In this document: piece by piece, positions 36,421 to 45,629 of the stretch
Numbering within the stretch: the first letter of the stretch is position 1
Layout of the letters: each line of letters starts with the position of its first letter
Source: Gaiellasilicea sp963731615
GTDB taxonomy: Bacteria > Actinomycetota > Thermoleophilia > Gaiellales > Gaiellaceae
DNA length: 64,000 bases
Direction of reading: 5' to 3'
Assembly (NCBI GenBank): GCA_963731615.1
Contig: CAVSWD010000008.1
Span: forward strand, 62,001-126,000
Notes under the pieces: generated by a model
What the model saw: the letters and a program-made list of their open reading frames with translations, nothing else
Told to the model about the DNA's origin: nothing
The model's database searches: none
Made by a program: the position numbers and the translations under genes

Positions 36421-37246
36421 GTGGCGTATCCGATGATCGCGAGCCCCCACGTGACACGCACCGGCGGGCGGCAGCTCGACCTGATCGTCCTCCACACGAT
36501 GGAGACGGACGAGAAGGGTGACGCGGCGGAGAACTGTGCCCAGTGGTTCCGCAACCCGGCTGCGAAGGTGTCCGCGCACTACTGCGTCGACGCCGAGTCG
36601 ATCGTGCAGTGTGTGCGCGACCAGGACGTCGCCTGGCACGCACCCGGAGCGAACCACAACGGGATCGGGATCGAGCTCGCAGGCCGCGCCAGGCAGACCC
36701 GGCGCGACTGGAGCGACGCCTACTCGACGGCGATGCTCGAACGCTCCGCGGGGCTCGTCGCGGAGCTTTGCGCGAAGCACAGGCTCCCCGTTACCTGGCT
36801 GTACGCCGCCGATCTGAAGGCGGGCAAGCGCGGGATCACGACGCACAAGGCGGTGAGCGACGCCTTCAAGCGCAGCAGCCACTGGGATCCTGGGCAGGGC
36901 TTCCCGGTCGAGCGCTACCTCGGGCTCGTGCGCGCCCGGCTCGGCAGTGCAGCTCGGCTGGTGGCAGCGGCGGCTCCGATCAAGCCGAGCCCACCGCTGC
37001 TCCTGATCGGGTCGAAAGGCTGGCAGGTGACACGCCTGCAGAGGTTGCTGCGCGAGCAGGGCCTCCTGCCGGCGTCCGCGAAGATCGACGGCGACTTCGG
37101 CGAGGTCACCGAGGCTGCGGTGAAGGCCTTTCCAGGAGCTGAACGGGCTCGTGACTGACGGGATCGTGGGGCCACTCACCTGGCACGCGCTCGAGTCGGC
37201 CGACGTGGCAATGCCGGTTGGGGGCCACACGCTGCAGCCCGCCTAG
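36421..37246 (+). CDS. N-acetylmuramoyl-L-alanine amidase with peptidoglycan-binding domain (one apparent frameshift)
   Basis: 274 residues after removing one extra T in TTT at 37129-37131. Amidase_2/PGRP domain: LIVLHTMETDEKGDAAENCAQWF, VSAHYCVDAESIVQCV, ANHNGIGIELAG and ITTHKAVSDAFKRSSHWDPG, with zinc-ligand histidines. A C-terminal PG_binding_1 repeat (WQVTRLQRLLREQGLLPASAKIDGDFGEVTEAAVKAFQ) continues in the second frame to GLVTDGIVGPLTWHAL. No signal peptide is visible, so it may act after lysis or be exported unusually. GAGGAGGG precedes the GTG. Confidence 0.85.
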
Positions 37247-37247
37247 G

Positions 37248-37758
37248 CTAAGGAGGTCCCGAGGCGATCGCCCGCGTGGGGAGGAGACGGGCTTTGGGGC
37301 AGGCGCTCCAGAGCCCGCGCGGGTCGGCGAGCGCGGCGCGGGCGGCGTCGAGCAACGCGTCCGCGTAGCGGCCGCGGGCGCCGCGGTAGAAGTACGGCGC
37401 GGCACCACCGAGGCGGACGAGCGCTACATTGACGTTCCGGTTGCCGGCATGGACGTAGCGGAGCAGTCGGCCGTGGCGATCGACGGCAGTCGAGCCGCGG
37501 GTCAGCCTCCAGCCGTACCTCGAGGCCGGGTCGGACGAGGCGTGCGAGCGCGGCGGCTGCCTCGTCGCCCCAGCACTCGCGACCGAGCTCGGGCGCGTCG
37601 ACCTGCAGGAGCCGGACGCGCGTGCCGTCGCGGAGCAGGATCGTGTCGCCGTCCCGAACCGAGTCGACGCGGGCGGCGACCTCGTCGCGCTCGCCTGGCC
37701 CTCCGCCGCCGCAGGCGCCCACGAGCGCGACGGCGGCGAGCGCCAGCGCTCGGGTCAG
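37248..37758 (-). CDS. Thermonuclease-like (SNase) lipoprotein (CTG start; one apparent frameshift)
   Basis: 169 residues after removing one extra base near 37490. The signal LTRALALAAVALVGAC ends in a lipobox. The SNase fold follows: VDSVRDGDTILLRDGTRVRLLQVDAPEL with catalytic-type residues, GDEAAAALARLV, then in the second frame VDRHGRLLRYVHAGNRNVNVALVRLGGAAPYFY. The start CTG overlaps the upstream stop as CTGA, the same geometry as the ATGA/GTGA/TTGA couplings elsewhere, and no other start is available before the signal. An extracytoplasmic nuclease role is inferred from the family. Confidence 0.75.
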
Positions 37759-40121
37759 GCGGTCGGAACCCAGAGGAGCGTCGTCTCGAGAACGCGGACG
37801 TCGGTCGCCTCGAGCCGGATCGGTACGACCTCGATCGCGTCGGCCTTCGCCGCCCAATCCTCGTCGATCTCCGCCACCTCGTCGAGCAACTCCTGCTCGA
37901 GCTCCTCGAGCTCCTGCTCGGCGCTCTCGACGCGATCCTCGGCTGACCGTTTTCGCTCGCCCGCGCGCGTCGTCATGCCGCGCCGCGATGCCGCGCCGCC
38001 CATCGCTCGGCCGGCCCGGCCGATCGTGCGGGTGTCGGCCTTCCCGCCGAGCAGCACTCCGAGGACGCTGCCGAGCCCCGACAGGAGCTCCGTGCTCTTG
38101 CGCGAGCGCTGCTCGACCTCAGCCTCCTCGACGCGGCGCCTGGCCGTCTCGAGCGCCCGGTCGAGCCGGTCGCGCTTCGCCTCCAACCGGTCGCGGATCT
38201 TCGCCGTCTCCTCGTCGGCGCCCGCCTTAGCCGCCTCGTCCGCCCGCGATTCGAACTGCTCGCGGGTCTCACCGGGCCGCGACCAGAGGTCGAGCTCGCG
38301 GATTCGGAGCAGCTCCAGGGACTTCGTGTCGGCCAGGCGGCGCTGGATCTCCTTGGCGGCGCTGTTGAAGAACTTCGAGTCGTGGAGCGGCGCCGTCGGT
38401 AGCACGTAGGCCGCATCGCTCGGCGGGTCGGTGTCGAAGTCTCGCTCGTCGAAATCGACGGCCGTCTCGTTGTCGAGGTCGAGCTCGGCTGCGATCGGCC
38501 CGTAGAGCGCCTCCCATTCCTGCGTCGTGTCGAGATCGGCGGTCGTGTCGTCGAAGCGGAGGCTGACGCGCGCCGCCAGAAATGGCTGCAGCCGGCTCGC
38601 TCCGGCGACCGCTCCCACCGCCGATGCCCACGGCGCGGCCGGATCGAGATAGCGCACCGGCACGCCCTCGGCGACCTCGGGGGCGACCGCGGACTCATCC
38701 TCGGCGAGCGCAGGACTTTGTGTTGATTCAACACTTTCTCCCTCGTCCGGCGGCGCGTCCGGCGTCAGTGTCTCGATCTGCTCCTTCGTCAGCGGCCCGC
38801 GCAGATAGGACATCGCCCAGCGGGTCGAGAAGAGCTCCGGCTTGTCGCGATGGGCGCTCTGAAGCAGGAACTGCCGCTGCTCGAGGCCGCCGATCGCCCG
38901 GTCGAGCGCGGAGACGTCGACGCCGCCCGCGGCCGAGCGCAGCCCTTCGAGCACGCGCTCCTTGTCGCGCTCCGTCTGGAGACGGCCGATGAACCAGCTG
39001 CCGGCGTTGGACATCGCCTTGTAGTCGAGATCGACCGGATTCTGGGTTGCGATCACCATGCCGATCCCGAAGGCTCGCGCCCGCTTCAGCAGAGTCAGGA
39101 TCGGCTTCTTCGACGGGGGCGCGGCCGTCGGCGGCGCGAAGCCGTAGATCTCGTCCAGGTAGACGAGGGCGCGCAGGTCGCTGGTGCCGGACTGCCCGTG
39201 CATCCAGGTGATCAGGCGCGAGAGGATCAAGGTGACGACGAGCTGGCGCTCCTGATCCGAGAGGTGCGCGAGATAGACGACGGCCGCCTGCGGACGGCCG
39301 TCAGCTGAGGTCAGCAGTGTCTCCGGCGAGAGCGCCGGCCCCCGGCCCCAGGCGGCGAAGGACGGGGACGCGATCAGCGCGTTCAGCTTCACCGCGAGCT
39401 CACCGCGGCTCTGCGGCGGCAGGAATGCGTCGACGTCGAAGACGCCGAGCTTGCGCAGCGGCGGCTTCTGGATCTGGCCGATCAGTGTCGCGAGGTCGAG
39501 ATCACGACCCGCGCGCCAGTTGTGCTCGAGCAGGTTGGAGAGCAGCACATGCTCCCGGCTCCCGAGCGGGTCGGCTGCGATGCCGACGAGTCCGAGCAGG
39601 CTCGACACGGTGCCTTCGATCTCGTCCCGGATCGTCTCCTGGTCGTCCTCCCACGACAGCGGCGGAGCGTCCAGCGAGCCGATCACGTTCAGCGGGATGC
39701 CGGCTTCCGAGCCGGGCGTGTAGAGCCGGACGTCGGCCGCTTCCCGCAGGGCCGCGATCCGCTCCGGACCGATCCCGGCCCCGGCGAGACCTTCCTTCCA
39801 GCGGGCGGCGGCTTGCTCGGCGAACTCGTCCGGTGACACCCCTGCGTCACGCGCCGCCGCCTCGTCGATCCAGGGGCGGAAGCTGGCTGCGGAGAGGTCG
39901 GGGAAGGTCAGGGCGAGGTTGCCCATGTCCCCCTTCGGATCGAGGATCAGGGCGGGAACACCGCTTGCGAGAGCCTCCTCGAGCAGCACGATGCCGAGCC
40001 CCGTCTTGCCGGAGCCGGTCATGCCGACGATGACCGCGTGCGTGGTCAGGTCGTCCGGGTCGAGAACGAGGTCGCCCGAGCCGTCGAGGAGCTTGCCGAG
40101 CGTGAACCCCTTGGCCGCCAC
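37755..40121 (-). CDS. HerA-like P-loop ATPase (DUF853-type)
   Basis: 788 residues. The N-terminal ATPase has Walker A in VIVGMTGSGKTGLGIVLLEEAL, LILDPKGDMGNLALTFP, Walker B in ALVYLDEIYGFAPPT and IATQNPVDLDYKAMSNAGSWFIGRL, the pattern of HerA/FtsK-like DUF87/DUF853 proteins. The C-terminal third carries a long charged coiled coil (ETREQFESRADEAAKAGADEETAKIRDRLEAKRDRLDRALETARRRVEE). No NurA-type nuclease is adjacent; a SNase lipoprotein overlaps it downstream by four bases. GTG start is six bases after TACGCT (40133-40128). Role unknown. Confidence 0.85.
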   Translation of the reverse strand: MAAKGFTLGKLLDGSGDLVLDPDDLTTHAVIVGMTGSGKTGLGIVLLEEALASGVPALILDPKGDMGNLALTFPDLSAASFRPWIDEAAARDAGVSPDEFAEQAAARWKEGLAGAGIGPERIAALREAADVRLYTPGSEAGIPLNVIGSLDAPPLSWEDDQETIRDEIEGTVSSLLGLVGIAADPLGSREHVLLSNLLEHNWRAGRDLDLATLIGQIQKPPLRKLGVFDVDAFLPPQSRGELAVKLNALIASPSFAAWGRGPALSPETLLTSADGRPQAAVVYLAHLSDQERQLVVTLILSRLITWMHGQSGTSDLRALVYLDEIYGFAPPTAAPPSKKPILTLLKRARAFGIGMVIATQNPVDLDYKAMSNAGSWFIGRLQTERDKERVLEGLRSAAGGVDVSALDRAIGGLEQRQFLLQSAHRDKPELFSTRWAMSYLRGPLTKEQIETLTPDAPPDEGESVESTQSPALAEDESAVAPEVAEGVPVRYLDPAAPWASAVGAVAGASRLQPFLAARVSLRFDDTTADLDTTQEWEALYGPIAAELDLDNETAVDFDERDFDTDPPSDAAYVLPTAPLHDSKFFNSAAKEIQRRLADTKSLELLRIRELDLWSRPGETREQFESRADEAAKAGADEETAKIRDRLEAKRDRLDRALETARRRVEEAEVEQRSRKSTELLSGLGSVLGVLLGGKADTRTIGRAGRAMGGAASRRGMTTRAGERKRSAEDRVESAEQELEELEQELLDEVAEIDEDWAAKADAIEVVPIRLEATDVRVLETTLLWVPTA
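38722..38736. repeat. 15-bp palindrome in the linker of the HerA-like gene
   Basis: GTGTTGA-T-TCAACAC, unusually AT-rich for this sequence, inside codons for the low-complexity linker GESVESTQSPALAEDE. It may be a protein-binding site within the gene or chance in a relaxed linker. Confidence 0.35.
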
Positions 40122-40189
40122 GACGCGAGCGTACAGTCCTCCCTCGAACGGGTGACGGGCGCACCACCTCGGATTCCGACAGACGCTGC

Positions 40190-40981
40190 ATGAAGGTGTG
40201 GAGCACGCCGCGGGTAATGCTGCTGTCTGCGATCGCGATCTACGCGATCGTGTTCGTCGCCTTTGTGCTCGCGGAGCGGCCCGGTCTCGGGCTCGGCCAC
40301 TTCTACTATCTCGCGATCGCATTCGTTGCCCTGGGTTATGGCCCGCTCTGGGGCGCCTGTGCCGGGACGGTTGCGACGGCGCTCTACGCGCTCGGGACGG
40401 TGCTCAACCACGCCGTGCCGACGAGTGAGCTGGTCACCGTCTCGGCGCCCGTGCGGCTCGTCAACTACATCGTCATCGGCGCCGTACTCGGCTGGTTCGC
40501 CAGTCGCTACCGAGGCGCGAACGCCGAGCTGCAGATCCTCGCGCAGCGCGACTTCGTGACCGGACTGCCGAACACGCGCGCGTTCGAGGTCGCGATCGAC
40601 CGCCGTCTGAACGCGCAGCTGCCGTTTGCGCTGCTCGTCGGCGACATGGACTCGCCCCGTCTCGACGAGGACCGCGACGAGTCCCTGCGCCGGGTCTCGC
40701 ATTCGCTCGCCGGCGTGCTCGGCCCGGAGGTCGACGTGGCCAGGGTCGGCGGCGACGAGTTCGCCGTGCTCGCAGCATGCCGCTCGGTCGAGGAGGCCGG
40801 GCAGCTGGCGGCACGGCTCGAACGAGCCCTCGCCGAAACCGGCTCGTTCGTCACCTTCGGCTGGTCGGCATTTCCGCGCGAGGGTGAGAACGCGCTCACC
40901 CTGTACCGCGCTGCGGACGAGCGGCTCTACGCGCGGCGCGTCCTGCGCCAGCCCCGGACTGCCGAAGTTCAAGCCGTCTAG
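40190..40981 (+). CDS. GGDEF-domain protein with membrane sensor region
   Basis: 263 residues. Four hydrophobic segments at about 9-30, 38-55, 58-76 and 92-107 form a small membrane domain. The GGDEF domain starts at LAQRDFVTGLPNTRAFEVAID and contains ARVGGDEFAVLA, the intact catalytic motif for c-di-GMP synthesis. The domain is short (about 140 residues), and the region between the first metal Asp and GGDEF is compressed (VGDMDSPRLDEDRDES), so activity is uncertain. Confidence 0.82.
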   Translation: MKVWSTPRVMLLSAIAIYAIVFVAFVLAERPGLGLGHFYYLAIAFVALGYGPLWGACAGTVATALYALGTVLNHAVPTSELVTVSAPVRLVNYIVIGAVLGWFASRYRGANAELQILAQRDFVTGLPNTRAFEVAIDRRLNAQLPFALLVGDMDSPRLDEDRDESLRRVSHSLAGVLGPEVDVARVGGDEFAVLAACRSVEEAGQLAARLERALAETGSFVTFGWSAFPREGENALTLYRAADERLYARRVLRQPRTAEVQAV

Positions 40982-41082
40982 ACCGCGCACCCGATTCGGT
41001 CGCACGATCGTTCAAAGGGATGATGCGTGTTCCTCCCAACGACCGACGCCGGACGGCGGCTGCGCGCGTAGCGTCCTCGGCG

Positions 41083-41256
41083 ATGCTGCGTCTTGTCGGA
41101 TTCGCGCTCGTCTGCTCGCTCCTGTTGCTCGCGCCGGCATCTGCCGGCGAGGTCGAGCCGCAGGACTGCGCCTACGGCGCGATCAGCGCGATCGGCCCGG
41201 TCGATGCACAGGGGAACGGCGACACGACGCCGGACGTCGCCTGCATGACGCCCTAG
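41083..41256 (+). CDS. 57-residue secreted peptide or small protein
   Basis: A signal peptide (MLRLVGFALVCSLLLLAPASAG) is followed by a 35-residue mature part with two cysteines (QDCAYGAIS and DVACMTP), likely disulfide-linked. The ATG lies eight bases after TAGCGT (41069-41074). A longer in-frame start upstream is less likely because it would bury the signal. Convergent with corA. Function unknown. Confidence 0.5.
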   Translation: MLRLVGFALVCSLLLLAPASAGEVEPQDCAYGAISAIGPVDAQGNGDTTPDVACMTP

Positions 41257-41257
41257 C

Positions 41258-42244
41258 TCAGATCCAGCGCTTCAGGCGGAAGAAGCCGAGCAGGCACGCG
41301 CCGACGGCGACCATCGCGCCGACGATGATCCAGAAGGCGGCGGCGCCGCCGTTGCCCGGAAAGTCGACGTTCATCCCGAAGACGCTCGCGAGCAGGGTCA
41401 GCGGCAGCAGGGTGGCGCTGAAGACGGTCAGGATCCGGAGCACGTCGTTCTGGCGGTGCGAGATCACCGACTCGTTCGTCGACTCGAGGCCCTCGACGAC
41501 CTCCTTGTAGTTGTCGAGCAGGTCCCAGATCCGCTCGGCGCCGTCGACGATGTCGTCGAAGTAGAGGTCGAGCTCCTCGGGCAGGAAGCGCTCGACGCGC
41601 CGCTCGAGCTGCCGCAGCGTCGTCCGCTCCGGCTTGATGATCTTGCGGTAGGAAATGATCTCCTGCTTCACGTTCGAGAGATCGCGGACGACGTCCTCGG
41701 CGCGCCGCTCGAACATGTCGTCCTCGACCGAGTCGAGCTTGTGGCCGATCTTGTCGAGGATCGGGAAGCAGTAGTCGAAGAGATCGTCGAGCACCTCGTA
41801 GAGCAGGCGGCCCGACCCCTTCGAGAGCAGGTCGTCGCGGAGGCGCTCGTCGTCCTCGCAGCGGTGGAAGAGCCGCGTCACCGGCAGCAGCTCCACGTTC
41901 GGGAGCGTGACGAGGTAGTCGGGGCCGAGGAAGAAGTCGAGCTCGGCCGCGTTCAGTCGCTGGATCGCCTTGTCGTAGACCGGGAAGTGGAGGACGCCGA
42001 AGAGGTACTCCGGGTACTCGTCGATCTTCGGCCGCTGGCGCTTCGAGAGCACGTCCTCGACGTCGAGCGCGTGCCAGCCGAAGCGCTCGGCGAGGGCGGT
42101 CGCGGTATCCGGATCGGGATGGTCGAGATGGACCCAGGCGAGCCCGCCGGCGGCGAGCTCGAGCGGGCGGCGCTCAGCGAGCGCGCCGGCCTGAGCTGCG
42201 CCGGCAGGGGCTCTCGTGCGCCGGATGCGGGGCAGGCTGGGCAT
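41258..42244 (-). CDS. corA: CorA-type magnesium/cobalt transporter
   Basis: 328 residues. The large N-terminal cytoplasmic domain ends in long helices (KLDSVEDDMFERRAEDVVRDLSNVKQEIISYRK...). Two C-terminal membrane segments flank the selectivity motif FGMNVDFPG (Gly-Met-Asn). Length and layout match CorA pentamers. The extracellular loop after GMN is short and reads DFPGNGG. It is close to the 41083 gene (convergent) and the MFS gene (same strand). Confidence 0.95.
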   Translation of the reverse strand: MPSLPRIRRTRAPAGAAQAGALAERRPLELAAGGLAWVHLDHPDPDTATALAERFGWHALDVEDVLSKRQRPKIDEYPEYLFGVLHFPVYDKAIQRLNAAELDFFLGPDYLVTLPNVELLPVTRLFHRCEDDERLRDDLLSKGSGRLLYEVLDDLFDYCFPILDKIGHKLDSVEDDMFERRAEDVVRDLSNVKQEIISYRKIIKPERTTLRQLERRVERFLPEELDLYFDDIVDGAERIWDLLDNYKEVVEGLESTNESVISHRQNDVLRILTVFSATLLPLTLLASVFGMNVDFPGNGGAAAFWIIVGAMVAVGACLLGFFRLKRWI

Positions 42245-42284
42245 AGGTACTGAGCGGATCCTCGACGGTCGGCATCGCCGAAGT

Positions 42285-43574
42285 CTACCCCGCCACCCCG
42301 GTCGTCTCCTGCTCCGGGAGCGCCGCGAGGGGGACGGGCTCCCGGGGGCGAGCCCTGCGCGGCGCCCGGCGGAATTGCTCCGGCAAGCCGCGCTCGAGGG
42401 CCAGCGAAGCCAGCCCCGCGAGCAGGCAGCCGGCGGCCATGACGACCCACAGCCCGGTCGGCGACGCTGCCAGCAGAGCGCCGCCGAGTGCAGGCCCGAT
42501 GGTGAAGCCGACCTGCCACGAGAGCGCCGAGATCGCCATGTAGCGCCCGATCAGCCGCGGGTCGGCGAGGTCGACGACGAGCGCCGGCTGCACGGCTCCG
42601 TGCAGGCACTCGCCGAGGGCGAAGATCGCCACCGCGAGGCCCAAGAGCGCGAACGCGGCCGCGCCCGTGAGCCAGAGGCCGCTCACCGGTACGAGCAGCC
42701 ACGCGGCCGCGGAGACGACCCCGACGAGAGCGAGCAGCGGGACGCGCCGCTTCCCCTCCGCGAGCCGGGTGGTCGGCAGCTGCAGCAGCACGACGACGAG
42801 CGTGTTGATGAAGAAGAGCCAGCCGATCCCGGTCTCGGAGACCCCGGCCTCGTTCTTCGCGAACGCGGGCAGGATCTCGAGCTGGGAGATCCCGGCGCCG
42901 ATGTAGAGCGCGTTCGCGCCCATCAGCGCCATGAAGACCTTGTGGCGGAAGACGGTCGCGTAGCGGCCCGGGCGCTCAGCGCGGTGCTCGGGCCGGGCGG
43001 GCTCGTGCACGAACACGGTCAGGACCGCCGCATACCCGACGAACGTGAGCGCGTCGAGCAGGAAGAGTGCGCGGAAGCTCTCGGTCGCGATGAAGCCGCC
43101 CACGACGCCGCCCAGCCCGATGCCGAGGTTCATCACGACACGCTGCATCCCGAACGTGGCCGAGCGCTGCTCCCGCGTCGTGAGCCCTGCGATCAGCGTC
43201 GACTGGGCGGGCCAGAAGGCGCCGTTGCCGATGCCCGTCACCGCGCTCGCGAGGAATCCCTGCCACGAGGTCTCAACGAACGCGTAGCCGGCAAAGCCGA
43301 CCGTGAGGAAGCCGAGCGCCGCGGTCAGCATCGCCTTGCCGCCGACCCGGTCGACGAGCGCGCCCGCGATCGGACCGGCGATGAGGCTGACCCCCGCGTT
43401 CGTCGCCAGGATCAGACCGGCGATCCCGAGGCTTATTCCCTGCTCGTTGTGCAGGTAGATGAGCAGGAACGGAACGACGAGCCCGTTGCCGAACGCGTTC
43501 ATCAGCCCGCCCACCTGGAGCAGCTGCACCTGCCGCGGCAGGCGCGGGTTCAGGCTCGAGAGGAAGCGCAGCAC
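42285..43574 (-). CDS. Major facilitator superfamily transporter (DHA1-like)
   Basis: 429 residues, twelve predicted membrane segments. The loop 2-3 signature appears as GPIAGALVDRVGGKAML (MFS motif A form), and loop 8-9 carries LPTTRLAEGKRRVPLLAL. The N-terminal half contains GNGAFWPAQSTLIAGLTT, typical of drug-efflux-type MFS proteins. The GTG is six bases after TACTGT, part of a heptamer shared with the divergent aminotransferase gene. Substrate unknown. Confidence 0.9.
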   Translation of the reverse strand: MLRFLSSLNPRLPRQVQLLQVGGLMNAFGNGLVVPFLLIYLHNEQGISLGIAGLILATNAGVSLIAGPIAGALVDRVGGKAMLTAALGFLTVGFAGYAFVETSWQGFLASAVTGIGNGAFWPAQSTLIAGLTTREQRSATFGMQRVVMNLGIGLGGVVGGFIATESFRALFLLDALTFVGYAAVLTVFVHEPARPEHRAERPGRYATVFRHKVFMALMGANALYIGAGISQLEILPAFAKNEAGVSETGIGWLFFINTLVVVLLQLPTTRLAEGKRRVPLLALVGVVSAAAWLLVPVSGLWLTGAAAFALLGLAVAIFALGECLHGAVQPALVVDLADPRLIGRYMAISALSWQVGFTIGPALGGALLAASPTGLWVVMAAGCLLAGLASLALERGLPEQFRRAPRRARPREPVPLAALPEQETTGVAG

Positions 43575-43579
43575 CGTGA

Positions 43580-43586
43580 GACAGTA
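43580..43586. promoter_or_regulatory. Bidirectional -10 heptamer GACAGTA between the MFS and class V aminotransferase genes
   Basis: Minus: TACTGT (43586-43581), six bases before the GTG at 43574. Plus: GACAGT (43580-43585), six bases before the GTG at 43592, with G for T at position one. The start codons are 17 bp apart, the same geometry as at hemQ and argS. Confidence 0.5.
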
Positions 43587-43591
43587 CCCGC

Positions 43592-44623
43592 GTGCAGTTC
43601 CTGCTCGACCCGGACGTCGTCCACCTGAACCACGGCAGTTACGGCGCGTGTCCGGTGCCCGTTTTCGAGGTGTACCAGGGCTTGCAGCGGGAGCTCGAGC
43701 GCAACCCGGTCGAGTTCCTCGCGCGCCGGTTCGACGAGCTGACCGCTGAGGCGCGCGCCGCGCTGGCCGCGTTCGTCGGCTCCCGGCCTGACGACCTCGT
43801 CTTCGTCCCGAACGCGACGGCCGGCCTGAACGCGGTCATCCGTTCGCTGCGGCTCCAGCCGGGCGACGAGGTGCTGACGACGCGACACGAGTACGGCGCC
43901 GTCACCCGGACGTGGGAGTTCGTGTGCGCGAACCTCGTCTACGCCGAGCCGGACGAGCTCGTCGACGCGATCGGCCCGCGCACCCGCGCCGTCTCGGTCA
44001 GCCACATCACCTCGCCGACCGCGCTCGTGCTGCCGGTCGCGGAGATCTGTGCCGCCGCGCGCGCTGCCGGCGCGCTCTCGATCGTCGACGGCGCACATGC
44101 GCCCGGGCAGCTGCCGCTCGACCTCGAGACGCTCGGCGCCGACATCTACGCCGGCAACTGCCACAAGTGGCTCTGCGCGCCGAAGGGCGCCGGCTTTCTC
44201 TGGGCACGTCCTGAGCACCAGCACTGGATCGAGCCGCTCGTGATCTCGTGGGGCTACGGCGACGACCGCACCTTCGCCGACCGGCACGGCTGGCAGGGCA
44301 CACGCGACCCGGCCGCGGCTCTGACGATCCCGGCCGCGATCGAGGCGCACGCGACGTTCGACCTCGAGCGCTGCCGCAGCCTCGCCGCCTCGTTCCACGA
44401 CCGCCTGCCGCCCATCGGCGCGAATCCGGCGCCGCAGATGTGGACGACCGAGCTGCCGGTCGCCGACCCGGATCAGCTGCAGCGGCGTCTCTTCGACGAG
44501 CACCGGATCGAGGTCGTCGTCAGCGAGTGGGAGGGACGCAGCCTGCTGCGGGTCTCGATCGGTCCGTACAACGACGAGGCTGACGTCGAACGGCTGCTCG
44601 CCGCGCTCGCCGAGCTCGTCTAG
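43592..44623 (+). CDS. Class V aminotransferase-fold PLP enzyme (isopenicillin-N-epimerase-like)
   Basis: 343 residues. N-terminal VHLNHGSYGACPVPVFEVYQGLQRELERNPVEFLAR is characteristic of the IPNS-epimerase/Csd-like group. PLP contacts appear in NATAGLNAVIRSL, SHITSPTALVLPV and VDGAHAPGQLPLDL, with the Schiff-base lysine in YAGNCHKWLCAPKGAGFLW. Its reaction is not known; members include epimerases, desulfurases and ergothioneine-pathway lyases. Stop codon shares CTAG with the convergent membrane-protein gene. Confidence 0.88.
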   Translation: MQFLLDPDVVHLNHGSYGACPVPVFEVYQGLQRELERNPVEFLARRFDELTAEARAALAAFVGSRPDDLVFVPNATAGLNAVIRSLRLQPGDEVLTTRHEYGAVTRTWEFVCANLVYAEPDELVDAIGPRTRAVSVSHITSPTALVLPVAEICAAARAAGALSIVDGAHAPGQLPLDLETLGADIYAGNCHKWLCAPKGAGFLWARPEHQHWIEPLVISWGYGDDRTFADRHGWQGTRDPAAALTIPAAIEAHATFDLERCRSLAASFHDRLPPIGANPAPQMWTTELPVADPDQLQRRLFDEHRIEVVVSEWEGRSLLRVSIGPYNDEADVERLLAALAELV

Positions 44624-45090
44624 ACGGGCTTCGCGGTCATCGCCCAGACGGCGACGAGGAACGCGGCTAGCAGGATGACGCTGACGACGCCGACGATCCG
44701 CGCGAGACGCACGTTGCCGCGGCGCAGTCCGATGCCGGCGAGGATGGCCGAGATCAGGATCAGCAGCGCCCCGATGTCGGCGGTGATGTAGCCGATCCCG
44801 ATCCAGGCCGGCTCGAAGTCGTCCGGATAGTCCTGCTCGGCCTCCACCCACTGCGCACCGATCCGCATCAGGATGTACGAGGGCAGGACGCCGATGAGCA
44901 GCGTCTTCAGGCCGAAGCGCGCGAGTCCCGGCGCCCGCTCCGGCGAGCGCCGGCCGAGCAGGGTGGCAAAGCCGACGGCGAAGAGGCAGCCGACGAGCAG
45001 CATCGCGCCGAGCACGTGCAGGAAGAGCGGGAAGTTGACGGAGTCGGGCCGGATCGCGGCCAACACGTCAGGCACTAGCACCTCAAGCAC
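44620..45090 (-). CDS. Four-segment membrane protein (DUF2269-like), first of a pair
   Basis: 156 residues. Four hydrophobic segments, beginning NFPLFLHVLGAMLLVGCLFAVGFATLL with a membrane histidine. The layout resembles DUF2269/DUF420-type proteins with possible heme-ligand histidines, which is unproven. GTG start overlaps the preceding stop by eight bases. It appears paralogous to that gene, since both open with a FLHVLGA motif. Confidence 0.7.
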   Translation of the reverse strand: MLEVLVPDVLAAIRPDSVNFPLFLHVLGAMLLVGCLFAVGFATLLGRRSPERAPGLARFGLKTLLIGVLPSYILMRIGAQWVEAEQDYPDDFEPAWIGIGYITADIGALLILISAILAGIGLRRGNVRLARIVGVVSVILLAAFLVAVWAMTAKPV

Positions 45091-45502
45091 CCGGCTTCCA
45101 GATCATCAGCACGAGGATGACGAGCACTGCGACGCTGTTGATCGCCTGGTAGCGGATCCCGGCGGCGCGGCCCGCGACCGGGTCGCGCTCGAACGCCTTC
45201 CCGGCCTGGCCGCCCGCCCAGCCGCCGATCATCCAGAGGACGAGCGAGGCGAGGATCCAGCCGTCCCACAGCTGGTAGGCGTCGAGGTCGATCGCGAGCC
45301 AGATCCCGAAAATCAGCGTCGCCATCATCCCGACGCCGACGAGGATCCCGGCGACGCGGCCGAACGCCAGCGTCGACGGGCCGTCGAAGAGCGGCGCAGT
45401 CCCGCGCGTGCCGAGGATCAGCGCCCACAGCGCCGTGAGCGCCCCGACGGCGAAGAACGCACCGAGGACGTGCAGGAAGATCAGCCAGTCGTACAGATCC
45501 AT
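45083..45502 (-). CDS. Four-segment membrane protein (DUF2269-like), second of a pair
   Basis: 139 residues: MDLYDWLIFLHVLGAFFAVGALTALWALILG then three further segments. It shares FLHVLGA with its downstream neighbour, suggesting ancient duplication. The ATG is six bases after TATGTT (45514-45509), so a leaderless mRNA beginning just downstream of the tRNA-Arg gene is likely. Function unknown. Confidence 0.7.
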   Translation of the reverse strand: MDLYDWLIFLHVLGAFFAVGALTALWALILGTRGTAPLFDGPSTLAFGRVAGILVGVGMMATLIFGIWLAIDLDAYQLWDGWILASLVLWMIGGWAGGQAGKAFERDPVAGRAAGIRYQAINSVAVLVILVLMIWKPGA

Positions 45503-45533
45503 CGGGAGAACATACAAAGCTGACCGAGAACGA

Positions 45534-45606
<73 letters not shown>

Positions 45607-45629
45607 GGACGGGCTCTAGTGTACTCGGC

